Made by a program: the position numbers and the translations under genes
From: Syntrophopropionicum propionicicum_A
GTDB lineage: Bacteria; Bacillota; Desulfotomaculia; Desulfotomaculales; Pelotomaculaceae
Assembly (NCBI RefSeq): GCF_048984525.1
Contig: NZ_JBMGJC010000003.1
Coordinates: 209,111 to 273,110 of the forward strand
Reading direction: 5' to 3'
Length of the DNA stretch: 64,000 bases
In this document: piece after piece, positions 1 through 8,837 of the stretch
Position numbering within the stretch: the first letter of the stretch is position 1
Layout of the letters: every line of letters starts with the position of its first letter
Notes under the pieces: generated by a model
What the model was told of the DNA's origin: nothing
What the model saw: only the letters and a program-made list of their open reading frames with translations
Database searches by the model: none

Positions 1-1
1 T

Positions 2-151
2 GATGAGCTGAGGCTTTCCACAGAGACCAGAATTATGTGCTGCGGTCGCAGCGCCAAAATACCGTTTTCACTTTATTGGGCGGCGATCAAACCTTTCAGC
101 GGCTGGATTCGCCTCGAAATGTTGAGGATGATAAAGAAGCTGGCTGAATAA
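2..151 (+). CDS. 3' end of a gene that starts before the window (possible methyltransferase tail)
   Basis: An open frame runs from the window edge to a TAA at 149-151 and encodes 49 C-terminal residues, starting DELRLSTETR and ending MIKKLAE. It stops 10 bases before the convergent gene at 162-1760, which fits a real gene end. The Trp/Pro-rich stretch followed by a basic helix resembles the tail of some class I SAM-dependent methyltransferases, but this is a weak resemblance. No start, domain or active site lies inside the window. Confidence 0.4.
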   Translation, partial: DELRLSTETRIMCCGRSAKIPFSLYWAAIKPFSGWIRLEMLRMIKKLAE

Positions 152-161
152 ACAAAAAATG

Positions 162-1760
162 CTATTGTCGCACAAAAGATATTTTGCACCTGGGGACTTG
201 CAGCACATCAAAACCAATGACTGTCAGTTCCCCGTTGTCACGCAACGCTTCATTAGCCGGTGCAAGCAAAAGCTTTCCTTTGAAAATCGGGACAGCTTCT
301 GTCTGTATGGTTTCAAGTTCTTTTGCAATTGCTTCTTTTGAAATCCAGTTGCCCATGTTTTGCGGGGTCGAGTTTATCCACTGTTTCAATTTGGGCAGTA
401 AGTCCATAATGTCCGGGACCCGCGTTTCCCGGGGGTAGCTGAGGCATACAACACCGGCTGTAAAATCGCCGGAACCGGGATCAGCCCGGTAAAAACGAAG
501 TGAGTTGATGTCAGGTGAGTTTAACAGGATCGCCAGGTCGCTTTCCTGAAGATCTGCAACTCCATATGAGCCCAGGTCGGTGACGCCAAGTTCAGGAGAT
601 CCCCATAAGTACTTCTGACGGTCGTGTGACAGAGCTCCGGCAATATCCAGCAGTGATATCGCGTCGCCTGTTCCGTCAAGAGTCGCCGCCTCTGAACCGG
701 GATAATAAGTGAACGCTCCCTCCTCCTCGAGGTAGAACTTTTCAAACTTGCCCTTTACAATACCCTCCATAAACGTCCTGGCTGTTTTTTTATTTTCAAT
801 AGCAGCTCCGTTCCACAGGTATGAGGTAAGCAGCTTTAAACCGTGGTACCTTGTCAACTGCCATTCGTGCATTTCGGCCAGGTCGGCGTCTTCGGGCATA
901 GGCTCGGAAAGCTTGCGCAGGGTTGTTGCCAGCATCTCGTCTTTATAGCGCAGGGGGAATTCGGGGTGGAGGTTGTTGCCTTGCTCATCCACAAACATTT
1001 TAACGAGTTTATAGGTGGGGCTTAAATCGCCCTCGTTCAACAGCTCGCCGGTGCCGCGCAGCCTCGGTCCCCAGTACCCGGTCTTACTGTCCTGGTTGGC
1101 GTAAAACCACTCCAGGAGCGCCTGTTTCCACTCCGGAGAAAAAGCATAGAGCCCGCTTTGCTCCAGATCACCGTAGTTATGGTAACAGGATGCCATCATG
1201 TAATTTGTTTTGGGCAATTTTGAGCCGAGCCATCCCACTGTGGACAGATCGTCCAGCAGCGCCTTTAACCGATCCGGGGTGTTGATCTGGTCCAGGAATT
1301 TGAGCTGGTATTTCAGCCGCAGCGGCTGGCCTGTCTCACCGGCCAGCAGTTCCAGGTGCTCCACCACGTTCAAGGTGGGCTCCAGATAAAGATAAGAGGG
1401 GTAAGAACTGTCCATGAAGGCGCCTGTTTCAGGATTCTGCAGATTTAAATAAAACTCCATCTCATCTTTTTTGTCGGCAAATTCCGGCACCTTGACCAGT
1501 CCTTCCCTGGTCTTTAACTGCCTGTGCAGCTCGTTCAACCTGGAAAGGGCGGTGAAGTAGTGCCCTTTGTCCAGGTAATAGGCGCACCCGAGCATCTTAA
1601 ACTCGAATTCGGCCATGTAGAAACCTTCCGCCTGCAGCTGGCCGTTTAATTTAAACATTTCTGATATTGAGGCCATGCTGCGATAGACATACAGTCCTGA
1701 GCCGATAATAAATAATACGGCGATGAAAGCTATCGCGGCAATGATGGTCCTTCTTTTCAC
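162..1760 (-). CDS. Membrane-anchored protein of unknown function, possibly alpha-helical barrel
   Basis: The protein has 532 residues and begins at GTG, nine bases after a GGGGG ribosome binding site. Residues about 5-26 form one hydrophobic membrane anchor after a basic KRR start, so the rest should lie outside the cytoplasm. The body is Trp/Tyr/Leu-rich with repeated helical pairs and segments such as NQDSKTGYWGPRLRGTGE that resemble the (alpha/alpha) toroids of prenyltransferase- or glycosidase-like folds. No catalytic motif is recognised and no function is assigned. It converges on the partial gene at 2-151 and is divergent from transketolase. Confidence 0.7.
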   Translation of the reverse strand: MKRRTIIAAIAFIAVLFIIGSGLYVYRSMASISEMFKLNGQLQAEGFYMAEFEFKMLGCAYYLDKGHYFTALSRLNELHRQLKTREGLVKVPEFADKKDEMEFYLNLQNPETGAFMDSSYPSYLYLEPTLNVVEHLELLAGETGQPLRLKYQLKFLDQINTPDRLKALLDDLSTVGWLGSKLPKTNYMMASCYHNYGDLEQSGLYAFSPEWKQALLEWFYANQDSKTGYWGPRLRGTGELLNEGDLSPTYKLVKMFVDEQGNNLHPEFPLRYKDEMLATTLRKLSEPMPEDADLAEMHEWQLTRYHGLKLLTSYLWNGAAIENKKTARTFMEGIVKGKFEKFYLEEEGAFTYYPGSEAATLDGTGDAISLLDIAGALSHDRQKYLWGSPELGVTDLGSYGVADLQESDLAILLNSPDINSLRFYRADPGSGDFTAGVVCLSYPRETRVPDIMDLLPKLKQWINSTPQNMGNWISKEAIAKELETIQTEAVPIFKGKLLLAPANEALRDNGELTVIGFDVLQVPRCKISFVRQ

Positions 1761-2030
1761 CTGCAGACCCCCTTTTACCAGGTGCTTTTTAGCGCGCCCT
1801 ACTCTTAACTTATTACTTTTTATCTGTTTTTTAACATTTTCCTGCAGGGTACATAAAAAGAAGTGATCATGTTCTTAATGACCAAGGTCTAAAAACCAAA
1901 ATCTTTGGCGAAAGATGGAAGGATAAATCGAGTTAACTGTGGAAGAAAAACATTATGCTATCATGGATAATCTTAGTCTTTAAAGACACCCTAAGCATGA
2001 CAGAAAAACAAAAAAAGTGAGGAGCAGCAG

Positions 2031-4055
2031 ATGGACGAAGAAAAAAACAAGATTGAAAAGCTGTGCATTAACAATTTACGTATGCTGGCCGCGGATATGG
2101 TGGAGAAAGCAAAATCCGGCCATCCGGGGATGCCCATGGGAGCCGCCGCGATGGCCTTTATTCTTTGGACCAGGTTCCTGAGGCACAATCCGGGAAACCC
2201 GGCCTGGCCAAACCGGGACCGCTTTGTCCTTTCAGCCGGGCACGGCTCATCATTGCTGTACGCTTTGCTCCATCTCACCGGTTATGACCTGCCGCTGGAG
2301 GAGCTAAAGAATTTTCGCCAGTGGGCCAGCAAGACCCCGGGGCACCCTGAATTCGGGCACACCACCGGGGTGGAGGTTACCACCGGGCCTCTGGGGCAGG
2401 GTGTCGCCAACGCTGTCGGCATGGCCATCGCCGAACGGTTCCTGGCGTCTTATTTCAACCGTCCCGATTACGATATAGTGGACCATTACACCTACGTTAT
2501 CGCCGGCGACGGCGACCTGATGGAGGGAGTATCGCACGAGGCCGCGTCACTTGCCGGGCACCTGAAACTGGGCAGGCTAATCTGTCTTTATGATGATAAC
2601 CATATTTCTATTGAAGGTTCTACCGACATGGCCTTCACCGAGGACCGGGCGGGGCGGTTTGAAGCATACCAGTGGCACGTGCAGAGAGTCGACGACGGAA
2701 ACGACACGGAGTCCCTGGCCGAGGCCATCCAGGCGGCGCGGGCGGAGAAGGAGAGGCCCTCGCTAATCCTAGTGCGCACCCATATCGGTTACGGCAGCCC
2801 GAACAAGCAGGATTCCCCTTCGGCCCACGGCGAGCCCCTGGGCGCGGAAGAAATCAGGCTTACCAAAGAAAACCTGGGCTGGCCCGAGGATCCTTTCTAC
2901 ATCGATAAGCAGGTCAAAGATTATTTTGGCCGGGCTGTGGAAAACGGAAACTCCATGGAAGCTGAATGGCAGGAGTTATTTGACTCGTATGCCGGTTCTT
3001 TCTCCGACCTGGCTGATGAATACCGGCAGTGGATGAAAGGATATCTTCCGGAGGGATGGGACAAATACATACCGGCGTTCCCCGCAGATGAAAAAGGCAT
3101 GGCCACCAGGGCGGCATCGGGGATGGTGCTGAACGCGGTCGCCGCCAGCATGCCCAATTTAATCGGAGGGTCCGCGGACCTGGCCCCGTCAACAAAAACA
3201 ATTATAAAGGGCGCGGGTGATTTCGGCCCCGGCAGCTACAGCGGCAGAAACATGCGTTTTGGCGTGAGAGAGCACGGGATGGGATCGATCCTGAACGGCA
3301 TGTCGCTGCACGGCGGCATCATTCCTTATGGCGCTACCTTCCTGGTCTTTTCGGACTACATGCGCCCGCCGATCCGCATGGCGGCCATGATGGGCCTGAA
3401 AATTATTTATGTGTTCACCCATGACAGCATCGGGGTCGGCGAAGACGGCCCCACTCACCAGCCCATCGAACACCTGGCTGTACTCAGGGCGATTCCCGGC
3501 CTGACAGTGATCCGCCCGGCGGACGCGAATGAAACTGCCGAGGCCTGGCGCTGCGCCATAGGCCAGGTTAAAGGGCCCACGGCTTTGATTTTAACCAGGC
3601 AAAACCTGCCCACACTGGACAGGAAAACGGTGTCATCGGCTGGCAAACTTCCCCGCGGCGCGTATATTCTTTTCGAAGCTGAAGGGAGAAAGCCGGATGT
3701 GATTTTGCTGGCCAGCGGCTCGGAAGTCAACCTGGCCCTGGAAGCGGCGGGCAAGCTGCAGGCAAGCGGCATCGCCGCCCGCGTGGTGAGCATGCCCAGC
3801 TGGGAACTGTTTGAGGCACAGCCGGAAGAGTACCGGAACAAGGTGCTCCCGCCGCATATAAAGGCGCGGGTAGCCGTGGAAGCCGGACTTACCCAGGGGT
3901 GGCACCGTTATGTCGGTGAGGGGGGCAAAGTCGTCGGCATCGACCACTTCGGCGCATCCGCTCCGGCCCCGGTACTGTTTAAAGAGTTCGGTTTCACAGT
4001 GGATAACATCGTTGTAAGCGCTCTGCAAACAATCGACATGACACCGTGCGGCTGA
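2031..4055 (+). CDS. tkt: Transketolase
   Basis: Full-length transketolase (674 residues), the thiamine diphosphate enzyme of the non-oxidative pentose phosphate pathway that moves two-carbon ketol units between sugar phosphates in the cytoplasm. Seen directly: the N-terminal KSGHPGMPMGAA substrate/TPP motif, the GDGDLMEGVSHEAA Mg/TPP-binding signature, the central pyrimidine-binding segment EDGPTHQPIEHLA, and a C-terminal transketolase domain. GAGGAG precedes the ATG by seven bases. The length matches bacterial enzymes. The next gene, a methyltransferase, starts six bases after the stop and is probably cotranscribed. Confidence 0.97.
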   Translation: MDEEKNKIEKLCINNLRMLAADMVEKAKSGHPGMPMGAAAMAFILWTRFLRHNPGNPAWPNRDRFVLSAGHGSSLLYALLHLTGYDLPLEELKNFRQWASKTPGHPEFGHTTGVEVTTGPLGQGVANAVGMAIAERFLASYFNRPDYDIVDHYTYVIAGDGDLMEGVSHEAASLAGHLKLGRLICLYDDNHISIEGSTDMAFTEDRAGRFEAYQWHVQRVDDGNDTESLAEAIQAARAEKERPSLILVRTHIGYGSPNKQDSPSAHGEPLGAEEIRLTKENLGWPEDPFYIDKQVKDYFGRAVENGNSMEAEWQELFDSYAGSFSDLADEYRQWMKGYLPEGWDKYIPAFPADEKGMATRAASGMVLNAVAASMPNLIGGSADLAPSTKTIIKGAGDFGPGSYSGRNMRFGVREHGMGSILNGMSLHGGIIPYGATFLVFSDYMRPPIRMAAMMGLKIIYVFTHDSIGVGEDGPTHQPIEHLAVLRAIPGLTVIRPADANETAEAWRCAIGQVKGPTALILTRQNLPTLDRKTVSSAGKLPRGAYILFEAEGRKPDVILLASGSEVNLALEAAGKLQASGIAARVVSMPSWELFEAQPEEYRNKVLPPHIKARVAVEAGLTQGWHRYVGEGGKVVGIDHFGASAPAPVLFKEFGFTVDNIVVSALQTIDMTPCG

Positions 4056-4061
4056 TAAAAT

Positions 4062-4631
4062 ATGATGTTTAGGTTAATGGCGCCTTTCTATGACAGGTTT
4101 ATCCGGTTTGCCGGGGTGGATAACTCCAAGACGATTCCTGAATGGCTGGCGCCGGTAAAAGATATGGAAGTACTGGACCTGGGCGGCGGTACCGGCATAA
4201 ACGCCGAAACCCTGTCCAAAGCCGGGGCGAAGGTGACTTTGGCCGACGCCTCTTATCCAATGCTCAAGCGGGCCTCGGCCAAAAAAATGGCGGTTAATCT
4301 AATCCAGGCTACAGCGGAAAGCCTGCCGCTACCGGACAGCTCCTTCGACATAGTCCTGATTTCAGACGCGTGGCACCACTTTCGAGATCAGGCAGGCGCG
4401 GCCGGCGAGGCGTCCAGGGTGCTGCGGCCGTCCGGCCGTCTGTATATCATCGACTTTGATCCGGGTAAGAAAATAACAAAAACAATAACCTTTTTTGAGA
4501 AAATGCTGGCCGAGCCAGCCGCTTTTACCCCGCCGGATGAACTGGTGAGGATAATGCGGCGGGTCGGGATCGAGGGCGCCTGCCGCGGCCTGAACTACGC
4601 TCAATTCATATACGAAGGCAGGAAAATATAA
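4062..4631 (+). CDS. Class I SAM-dependent methyltransferase
   Basis: A 189-residue Rossmann-fold methyltransferase of the UbiE/methyltransf_11 type. The SAM-binding glycine loop LDLGGGTGINAE is at about residues 39-50, the acidic motif II (VTLADAS) follows, and SFDIVLISDAWHHF corresponds to motif IV/post-I. The C-terminal part is short and gives no clue to substrate. It starts six bases after transketolase and shares its transcript; the Shine-Dalgarno is poor, suggesting translational coupling. A terminator follows at 4725-4749. Confidence 0.85.
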   Translation: MMFRLMAPFYDRFIRFAGVDNSKTIPEWLAPVKDMEVLDLGGGTGINAETLSKAGAKVTLADASYPMLKRASAKKMAVNLIQATAESLPLPDSSFDIVLISDAWHHFRDQAGAAGEASRVLRPSGRLYIIDFDPGKKITKTITFFEKMLAEPAAFTPPDELVRIMRRVGIEGACRGLNYAQFIYEGRKI

Positions 4632-4724
4632 AGGTATATACCCATTCCTTAAGCCGGCGCTGCCGCAAGGGAACAGCTGGATTCAACACCATGGACGTTG
4701 CAGGATGAATATGTTGAAAACTCT

Positions 4725-4749
4725 AAAATCGCCTCCGGGCGATTTTTAT
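4725..4749 (+). terminator. Rho-independent terminator after the tkt-methyltransferase pair
   Basis: AAAATCGCC pairs with GGCGATTTT around a short C-rich loop and is followed by a T run. It is preceded at about 4678-4694 by a GATTCAACACCATGGA segment that recurs before the terminator at 53291. Confidence 0.8.
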
Positions 4750-4885
4750 TTTTAAAGGTAAAAATTAATCAGGATTTAATAATTTTATTATTTTTTATTA
4801 ATAACTTTTCATTAGAATTGGGGTATGCTACCAAGTAAATCGGGCATATTTATTAATTCTAAAGATACACAGGGAGGGTAAAGCA

Positions 4886-6781
4886 GTGGGAAAAACCGTG
4901 GGCATTGACCTTGGCACGACAAACTCAGTAGTAGCCGTAATGGAGGGAGGAAAACCAACTGTTATTGTAAACAGCGAGGGCGATCGCACCACGCCTTCAG
5001 TTGTTGCTTTTAAGGAAGACGGGGAGAGGCTGGTCGGTAAGGTGGCCAGGCGCCAGTCCGTATTAAACCCGGAAAACACGCTTTATTCAGTGAAACGCTT
5101 TATCGGGCGCCGCTATTCCGAAGTAGCTGAAGAGCGGAAACTGGTCCCATACAAAGTTAAACCCGGACCAAACGACGCTGTCCGGTTTGATATTCGCGGC
5201 AAAGACATGGCGCCTGAGGAGATCTCGGCCCTGGTGATGCGCAAGCTTATTGACGATGCTTCCAAGTACCTGGGAGAGAAAGTGACAGACGCCGTTATCA
5301 CTGTGCCGGCTTATTTTAATGACTCCCAGCGCAGCGCCACCAAGGACGCGGGCAAAATTGCCGGGCTGAACGTCCTGCGTATTATTAATGAGCCTACGGC
5401 GGCGGCGCTCGCCTATGGCCTCGATAAAAAGGCGAACGAGACTATCATGGTTTTTGACCTGGGCGGCGGGACATTCGACGTGTCCATCCTGGAGGTGGGG
5501 GATGGAGTCTTTGAGGTAAAGTCTACCAATGGCGATACCCACCTGGGCGGCGACAATTTCGACAAGGCGGTTGTCGACTGGCTGGCTGACGGATTTAAGA
5601 AGGATTACGGAATTGACCTGCGCAATGACAAACAGGCCCTGCAGCGTTTGATCGAGGCATCGGAAAAGGCTAAAATGGAGCTTTCCGCGACTATGGAAAC
5701 CGCGATCAACCTGCCTTTTATCACTGCCGACGCCAACGGCCCCAAACACCTTGATATGAAATTAACCCGCGCCAAGTTTGAAGACCTTACCGCTCACCTG
5801 GTGGAACGCTGCCGCGGGCCTGTCACGGCCGCCCTGGCGGACGCCAAACTGACTGAAAAGGATATTGATGAAGTTATTTTAGTGGGCGGTTCAACCCGTA
5901 TACCGGCGGTACAAAAGCTGGTGCGCCAGCTGACAGGCGGCAAGGACCCCCATATGGGAGTGAACCCCGACGAGGTCGTGGCCGTCGGCGCTGCCATCCA
6001 GGGCGGCGTGCTGGCGGGAGAGGTTAAGGATGTGCTGCTGCTTGATGTCACACCCCTTTCTCTGGGCGTGGAAACACTGGGCGGGATCATGTCCAGGGTG
6101 ATTGAACGCAACACAACTATTCCTGTGCGGCGCAGCCAGATTTTCAGCACCGCTGACGACAACCAGCCGGCAGTGGACATCAATGTCCTGCAGGGTGAGC
6201 GTGAAATGGCCCGGGATAACCGGTCCCTGGGCCAGTTTAAACTGGACGGCATCCCGATGGCGCCGAGGGGAGTGCCTCAAATCGAAGTGACCTTTGATAT
6301 TGACGCCAACGGCATACTGAAAGTCGGCGCCAAGGACAAAGGAACCGGCAAAGAGCAGACCATTACCATAACCGGATCGACCAGCCTGGACAAAGCTGAA
6401 ATTGATCGCATGGTGAATGAGGCAGCCGTGAACGCGGCTGAAGACAAAAAAAGAAAACAGGAAATAGAAACCCGCAACGAGGCCGATTCACTGGCATACC
6501 AGGTGGACCGCCAGCTGAAGGACTTGGGAGATAAAATTCCGGTCCATGAGAAGGCGCGCGCTGAGCAGTTGCTGAGCGACCTGAGGGCCGCCCTGAAAGA
6601 AAACGCGCCGATCGACCGCGTTCGCACCCTGCAGAGCGACCTGCAGCAGGCGGCATATTCACTATCCCAGTCAGCGTACGGGCAGGCCGGCGCCGCCCCG
6701 GGCGGCGCTCCCGGCGGCGGAGGCGGGGCAGCACCGCACAGCGGTGAAGATGTCGTTGACGCTGAATTTGAAGAAAAATAA
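4886..6781 (+). CDS. dnaK: Chaperone DnaK (Hsp70)
   Basis: A 631-residue Hsp70, the ATP-driven chaperone that binds exposed hydrophobic peptides with its J-protein and GrpE partners. The ATPase domain carries GIDLGTTNSVVA at the N-terminus, the phosphate-2 loop DLGGGTFDVSI and the adenosine motif VGGSTRIP; the substrate domain follows, with a Gly/Ala/Pro-rich tail ending DAEFEEK. The start is GTG with AGGGAGGG nine bases upstream. It heads dnaK-grpE-dnaJ-cbpM, not the usual hrcA-grpE-dnaK-dnaJ, so this may be an accessory or second DnaK set. No CIRCE (TTAGCACTC inverted repeat) is visible upstream, so HrcA control is not indicated. Confidence 0.97.
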   Translation: MGKTVGIDLGTTNSVVAVMEGGKPTVIVNSEGDRTTPSVVAFKEDGERLVGKVARRQSVLNPENTLYSVKRFIGRRYSEVAEERKLVPYKVKPGPNDAVRFDIRGKDMAPEEISALVMRKLIDDASKYLGEKVTDAVITVPAYFNDSQRSATKDAGKIAGLNVLRIINEPTAAALAYGLDKKANETIMVFDLGGGTFDVSILEVGDGVFEVKSTNGDTHLGGDNFDKAVVDWLADGFKKDYGIDLRNDKQALQRLIEASEKAKMELSATMETAINLPFITADANGPKHLDMKLTRAKFEDLTAHLVERCRGPVTAALADAKLTEKDIDEVILVGGSTRIPAVQKLVRQLTGGKDPHMGVNPDEVVAVGAAIQGGVLAGEVKDVLLLDVTPLSLGVETLGGIMSRVIERNTTIPVRRSQIFSTADDNQPAVDINVLQGEREMARDNRSLGQFKLDGIPMAPRGVPQIEVTFDIDANGILKVGAKDKGTGKEQTITITGSTSLDKAEIDRMVNEAAVNAAEDKKRKQEIETRNEADSLAYQVDRQLKDLGDKIPVHEKARAEQLLSDLRAALKENAPIDRVRTLQSDLQQAAYSLSQSAYGQAGAAPGGAPGGGGGAAPHSGEDVVDAEFEEK

Positions 6782-6830
6782 AAACAATTCGTGGATTTTT
6801 AAATAGATTAACAGGAGTCGGGAGAATGAT

Positions 6831-7313
6831 ATGAACAAAGAAGGGACCAGCGGGCAGAAGGATATAGTTTCCACCTTGAAACAGGAGCTTGATGACGAAA
6901 AGAAGCGGCACCTGCGGACGCTGGCTGATTTTGATAACTACCGCAAGCGGGTGGAACGGGACATAGAGTCCAGTTCCGCCCGCGGTAAAAAAGAGCTGAT
7001 TAAGGACCTGCTGGCTGTGCTTGACAACCTTGAGCGCGCCCTGGCACAGATAGCTGACGAAAGGTACAGACAGGGGCTGGAGATGGTCTACCAGCAGTTG
7101 TTAGGCCAACTGCGGCAGCACGGCCTGGAAACAGTGGATAGTCTGGGCAAACCATTCGATCCATGCGAGCACGAGGGTATCGGCTACCTGGAAAACGCCG
7201 GTTTCCCGCACGGACATGTAGCGGAAGAACTGTCCAGAGGATACCGGTTTGGCCGTGATTTGCTGCGGCCGGCCCGGGTTAGAGTGTCTAAAGGTTCGGT
7301 GAAAACATTATGA
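6831..7313 (+). CDS. grpE: GrpE nucleotide exchange factor
   Basis: A 160-residue GrpE, which accelerates ADP release from DnaK. A charged coiled coil (about residues 10-60, including DFDNYRKRVERD) leads into the beta domain ending in the family signature YRFGRDLLRPARVRVS. It lies 49 bases after dnaK and its stop overlaps the dnaJ start (ATGA at 7310-7313), so it is translationally coupled within the operon. It is shorter than E. coli GrpE because the N-terminal tail is reduced. Confidence 0.93.
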   Translation: MNKEGTSGQKDIVSTLKQELDDEKKRHLRTLADFDNYRKRVERDIESSSARGKKELIKDLLAVLDNLERALAQIADERYRQGLEMVYQQLLGQLRQHGLETVDSLGKPFDPCEHEGIGYLENAGFPHGHVAEELSRGYRFGRDLLRPARVRVSKGSVKTL

Positions 7314-8308
7314 GCGTATCATTTCGCGATTACTACGAGATACTGGGAGTAAGCCGCGGCGCAACAGAAAAAGAGATAAAAACAGCCTACCGGAAATTAG
7401 CCCGCAAGTGGCACCCTGACCTGCACACCGGCAAGGACAAGGAAACAGCCGAGGAAAAAATCAAGCAGATCAACGAAGCTTACGAAGTGTTGAGCGATAA
7501 GGAGAAGCGGGCCAAATACGACCAACTGGGCCAAAACTGGCGTGAAGGACAGGATTTCCGGCCGCCGCCCGACATGGACGGTTTCCAGTTCTATACCAGT
7601 ACCGGCGCCGGGGCAGGCGACAGCGGCTTCAGCGACTTTTTCGAAACACTGTTCGGCGGGGGATCGCCTTTTGGGCGCCAGCCCAGGACTGCCCGCCGGA
7701 CCGGTCCGGTGCGCGGCCAGGATATAGAAAGCGAGATTGAACTTGCACTGGAGGAAGCGTACCGGGGCGGGGAAAAATCGCTGCAGTTCACCACCAGGGA
7801 AGCCTGCCGGGATTGCGGCGGGACGGGTATCCAGAATAACGCCTTTTGCCGGCGCTGCGGCGGGACCGGTGAAACTTCCGGCTCCAGGACCCTGTCCGTT
7901 AAAATTCCGCCGGGTGTCCGCGACGGCAGCCGGATCCGGCTTAAAGGCCAGGGCGGAGAAGGTTCGGGCGGCGGGGCCAGGGGCGACCTTTACCTGCGGG
8001 TGAAACTGCTGCCGCACTCGGTATTCAAAGTCCGCGGCGAGGACCTGGAAATAGAGGTGGTCCTGCGTCCGGAGCAGGCTGTGCTGGGAGACCAGGTTTC
8101 TGTGCCCACCCTTGACGGGCCTGTTTTGATGAAGGTGCCTCCGGGAGCTCGGGCCGGAAAACGGCTGCGCCTGAAGGGCAAGGGCCTGCCTCACCATAAG
8201 GGCAGGGGAGATGAATATGTGGTTGTCAAAATAGATATTCCTGAACACCTTTCAGCTGAAGAAGAAAGGCTTTACCGGGATCTGGCCTCGCTGAGGAAAG
8301 GGGTGTGA
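7310..8308 (+). CDS. DnaJ/CbpA-type J-domain cochaperone with a single zinc site
   Basis: A 332-residue Hsp40. The J domain (about 6-72) has the HPD motif at residues 35-37 that stimulates DnaK ATPase. A Gly/Phe linker (about 85-125) and two C-terminal beta-barrel domains follow. DnaJ type I has four CxxCxGxG motifs making two zinc sites and CbpA has none; this protein has exactly two (C166/C169 and C180/C183), enough for one zinc ion. It is therefore intermediate between the two classes. It overlaps grpE by four bases and is followed by a CbpM-like modulator, which argues for a CbpA-like role. Confidence 0.92.
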   Translation: MSVSFRDYYEILGVSRGATEKEIKTAYRKLARKWHPDLHTGKDKETAEEKIKQINEAYEVLSDKEKRAKYDQLGQNWREGQDFRPPPDMDGFQFYTSTGAGAGDSGFSDFFETLFGGGSPFGRQPRTARRTGPVRGQDIESEIELALEEAYRGGEKSLQFTTREACRDCGGTGIQNNAFCRRCGGTGETSGSRTLSVKIPPGVRDGSRIRLKGQGGEGSGGGARGDLYLRVKLLPHSVFKVRGEDLEIEVVLRPEQAVLGDQVSVPTLDGPVLMKVPPGARAGKRLRLKGKGLPHHKGRGDEYVVVKIDIPEHLSAEEERLYRDLASLRKGV

Positions 8309-8312
8309 TGGA

Positions 8313-8609
8313 GTGGAAAAATATTATATGCAAATTTACCACCATGTTCAACACACCGGTGAAGAAGATATCTGGGTTGACCTGGGCAGCCTGGAAATTC
8401 ACCCGGAGATGGCCCAGCTGCTGGCTGAGTTCGGCATCCTTGAGATCAAGGAGGGCCTGGTCAGGCTTAAGCACGCGGCGCGCCTGTTAAAACTGCAGCG
8501 CCTGCGCGGCAGCCTGGGAGTTAACCTCAGCGGCGCGGCCATAATCCTGGACCTGCTGGAAAGGATCGAGTCTATGCAGGAGGAGATCGACCGGTTGAGA
8601 AGAAGGTAA
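8313..8609 (+). CDS. cbpM: CbpM/MerR-like chaperone modulator
   Basis: A 98-residue protein starting at GTG, with an AGGGG site upstream inside the end of dnaJ. The HPEMAQLLAEFGIL segment followed by a C-terminal coiled coil (LDLLERIESMQEEIDRLRRR) is the layout of CbpM, which in E. coli binds the J domain of CbpA and inhibits it; related HspR-type proteins act as MerR-like repressors. The N-terminal DNA-binding helix pair is weak, so a protein-binding modulator is more likely than a repressor. It is the last gene of the dnaK-grpE-dnaJ operon, before the terminator at 8636-8669. Confidence 0.75.
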   Translation: MEKYYMQIYHHVQHTGEEDIWVDLGSLEIHPEMAQLLAEFGILEIKEGLVRLKHAARLLKLQRLRGSLGVNLSGAAIILDLLERIESMQEEIDRLRRR

Positions 8610-8635
8610 AAAGAATATTTTATAGTATAATGCAG

Positions 8636-8669
8636 AACCCGTAAGCGTAAACAGGCTTGCGGGTTTTTA
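8636..8669 (+). terminator. Rho-independent terminator of the dnaK operon
   Basis: AACCCGTAAGC pairs with GCTTGCGGGTT around an eight-base loop and is followed by a T run, 27 bases after the cbpM stop. Confidence 0.85.
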
Positions 8670-8741
8670 CTGCAGGTAATGAAATATTCTATTAGTATTG
8701 TTGCTTAATTTTCTGAAAATATTTTTACATATGACATAATG

Positions 8742-8760
8742 CGACAAATTATCGGAAGGA
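8742..8760. promoter_or_regulatory. Spo0A-box-like element upstream of a PAS kinase
   Basis: CGACAAATTATCGGAAGGA lies 78 bases before the kinase start. Read on the minus strand it contains TTTGTCG, the core of the Spo0A box (TTTGTCGAA). The same block, CGACAAATTATCTGAAGG, lies 63 bases before the second PAS kinase at 53488. Conservation of both the box and its flank suggests a shared regulator. Confidence 0.45.
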
Positions 8761-8837
8761 TAAATGTCGTTAATTGTATAAATTACCTTTTTATAAAAAT
8801 TATTTCAATGAGTATTTAGACCTCAGGAGGTTGTCCT

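Noticed and set aside
4751..4885. CIRCE operator before dnaK
   Set aside because: No TTAGCACTC-N9-GAGTGCTAA is present.
5087..5749. 220-residue antisense frame inside dnaK
   Set aside because: High-GC codon bias leaves antisense frames open; it has no ribosome site and lies in a highly conserved gene.
7397..8248. 283-residue antisense frame inside dnaJ
   Set aside because: Shadow of dnaJ with no start signal.
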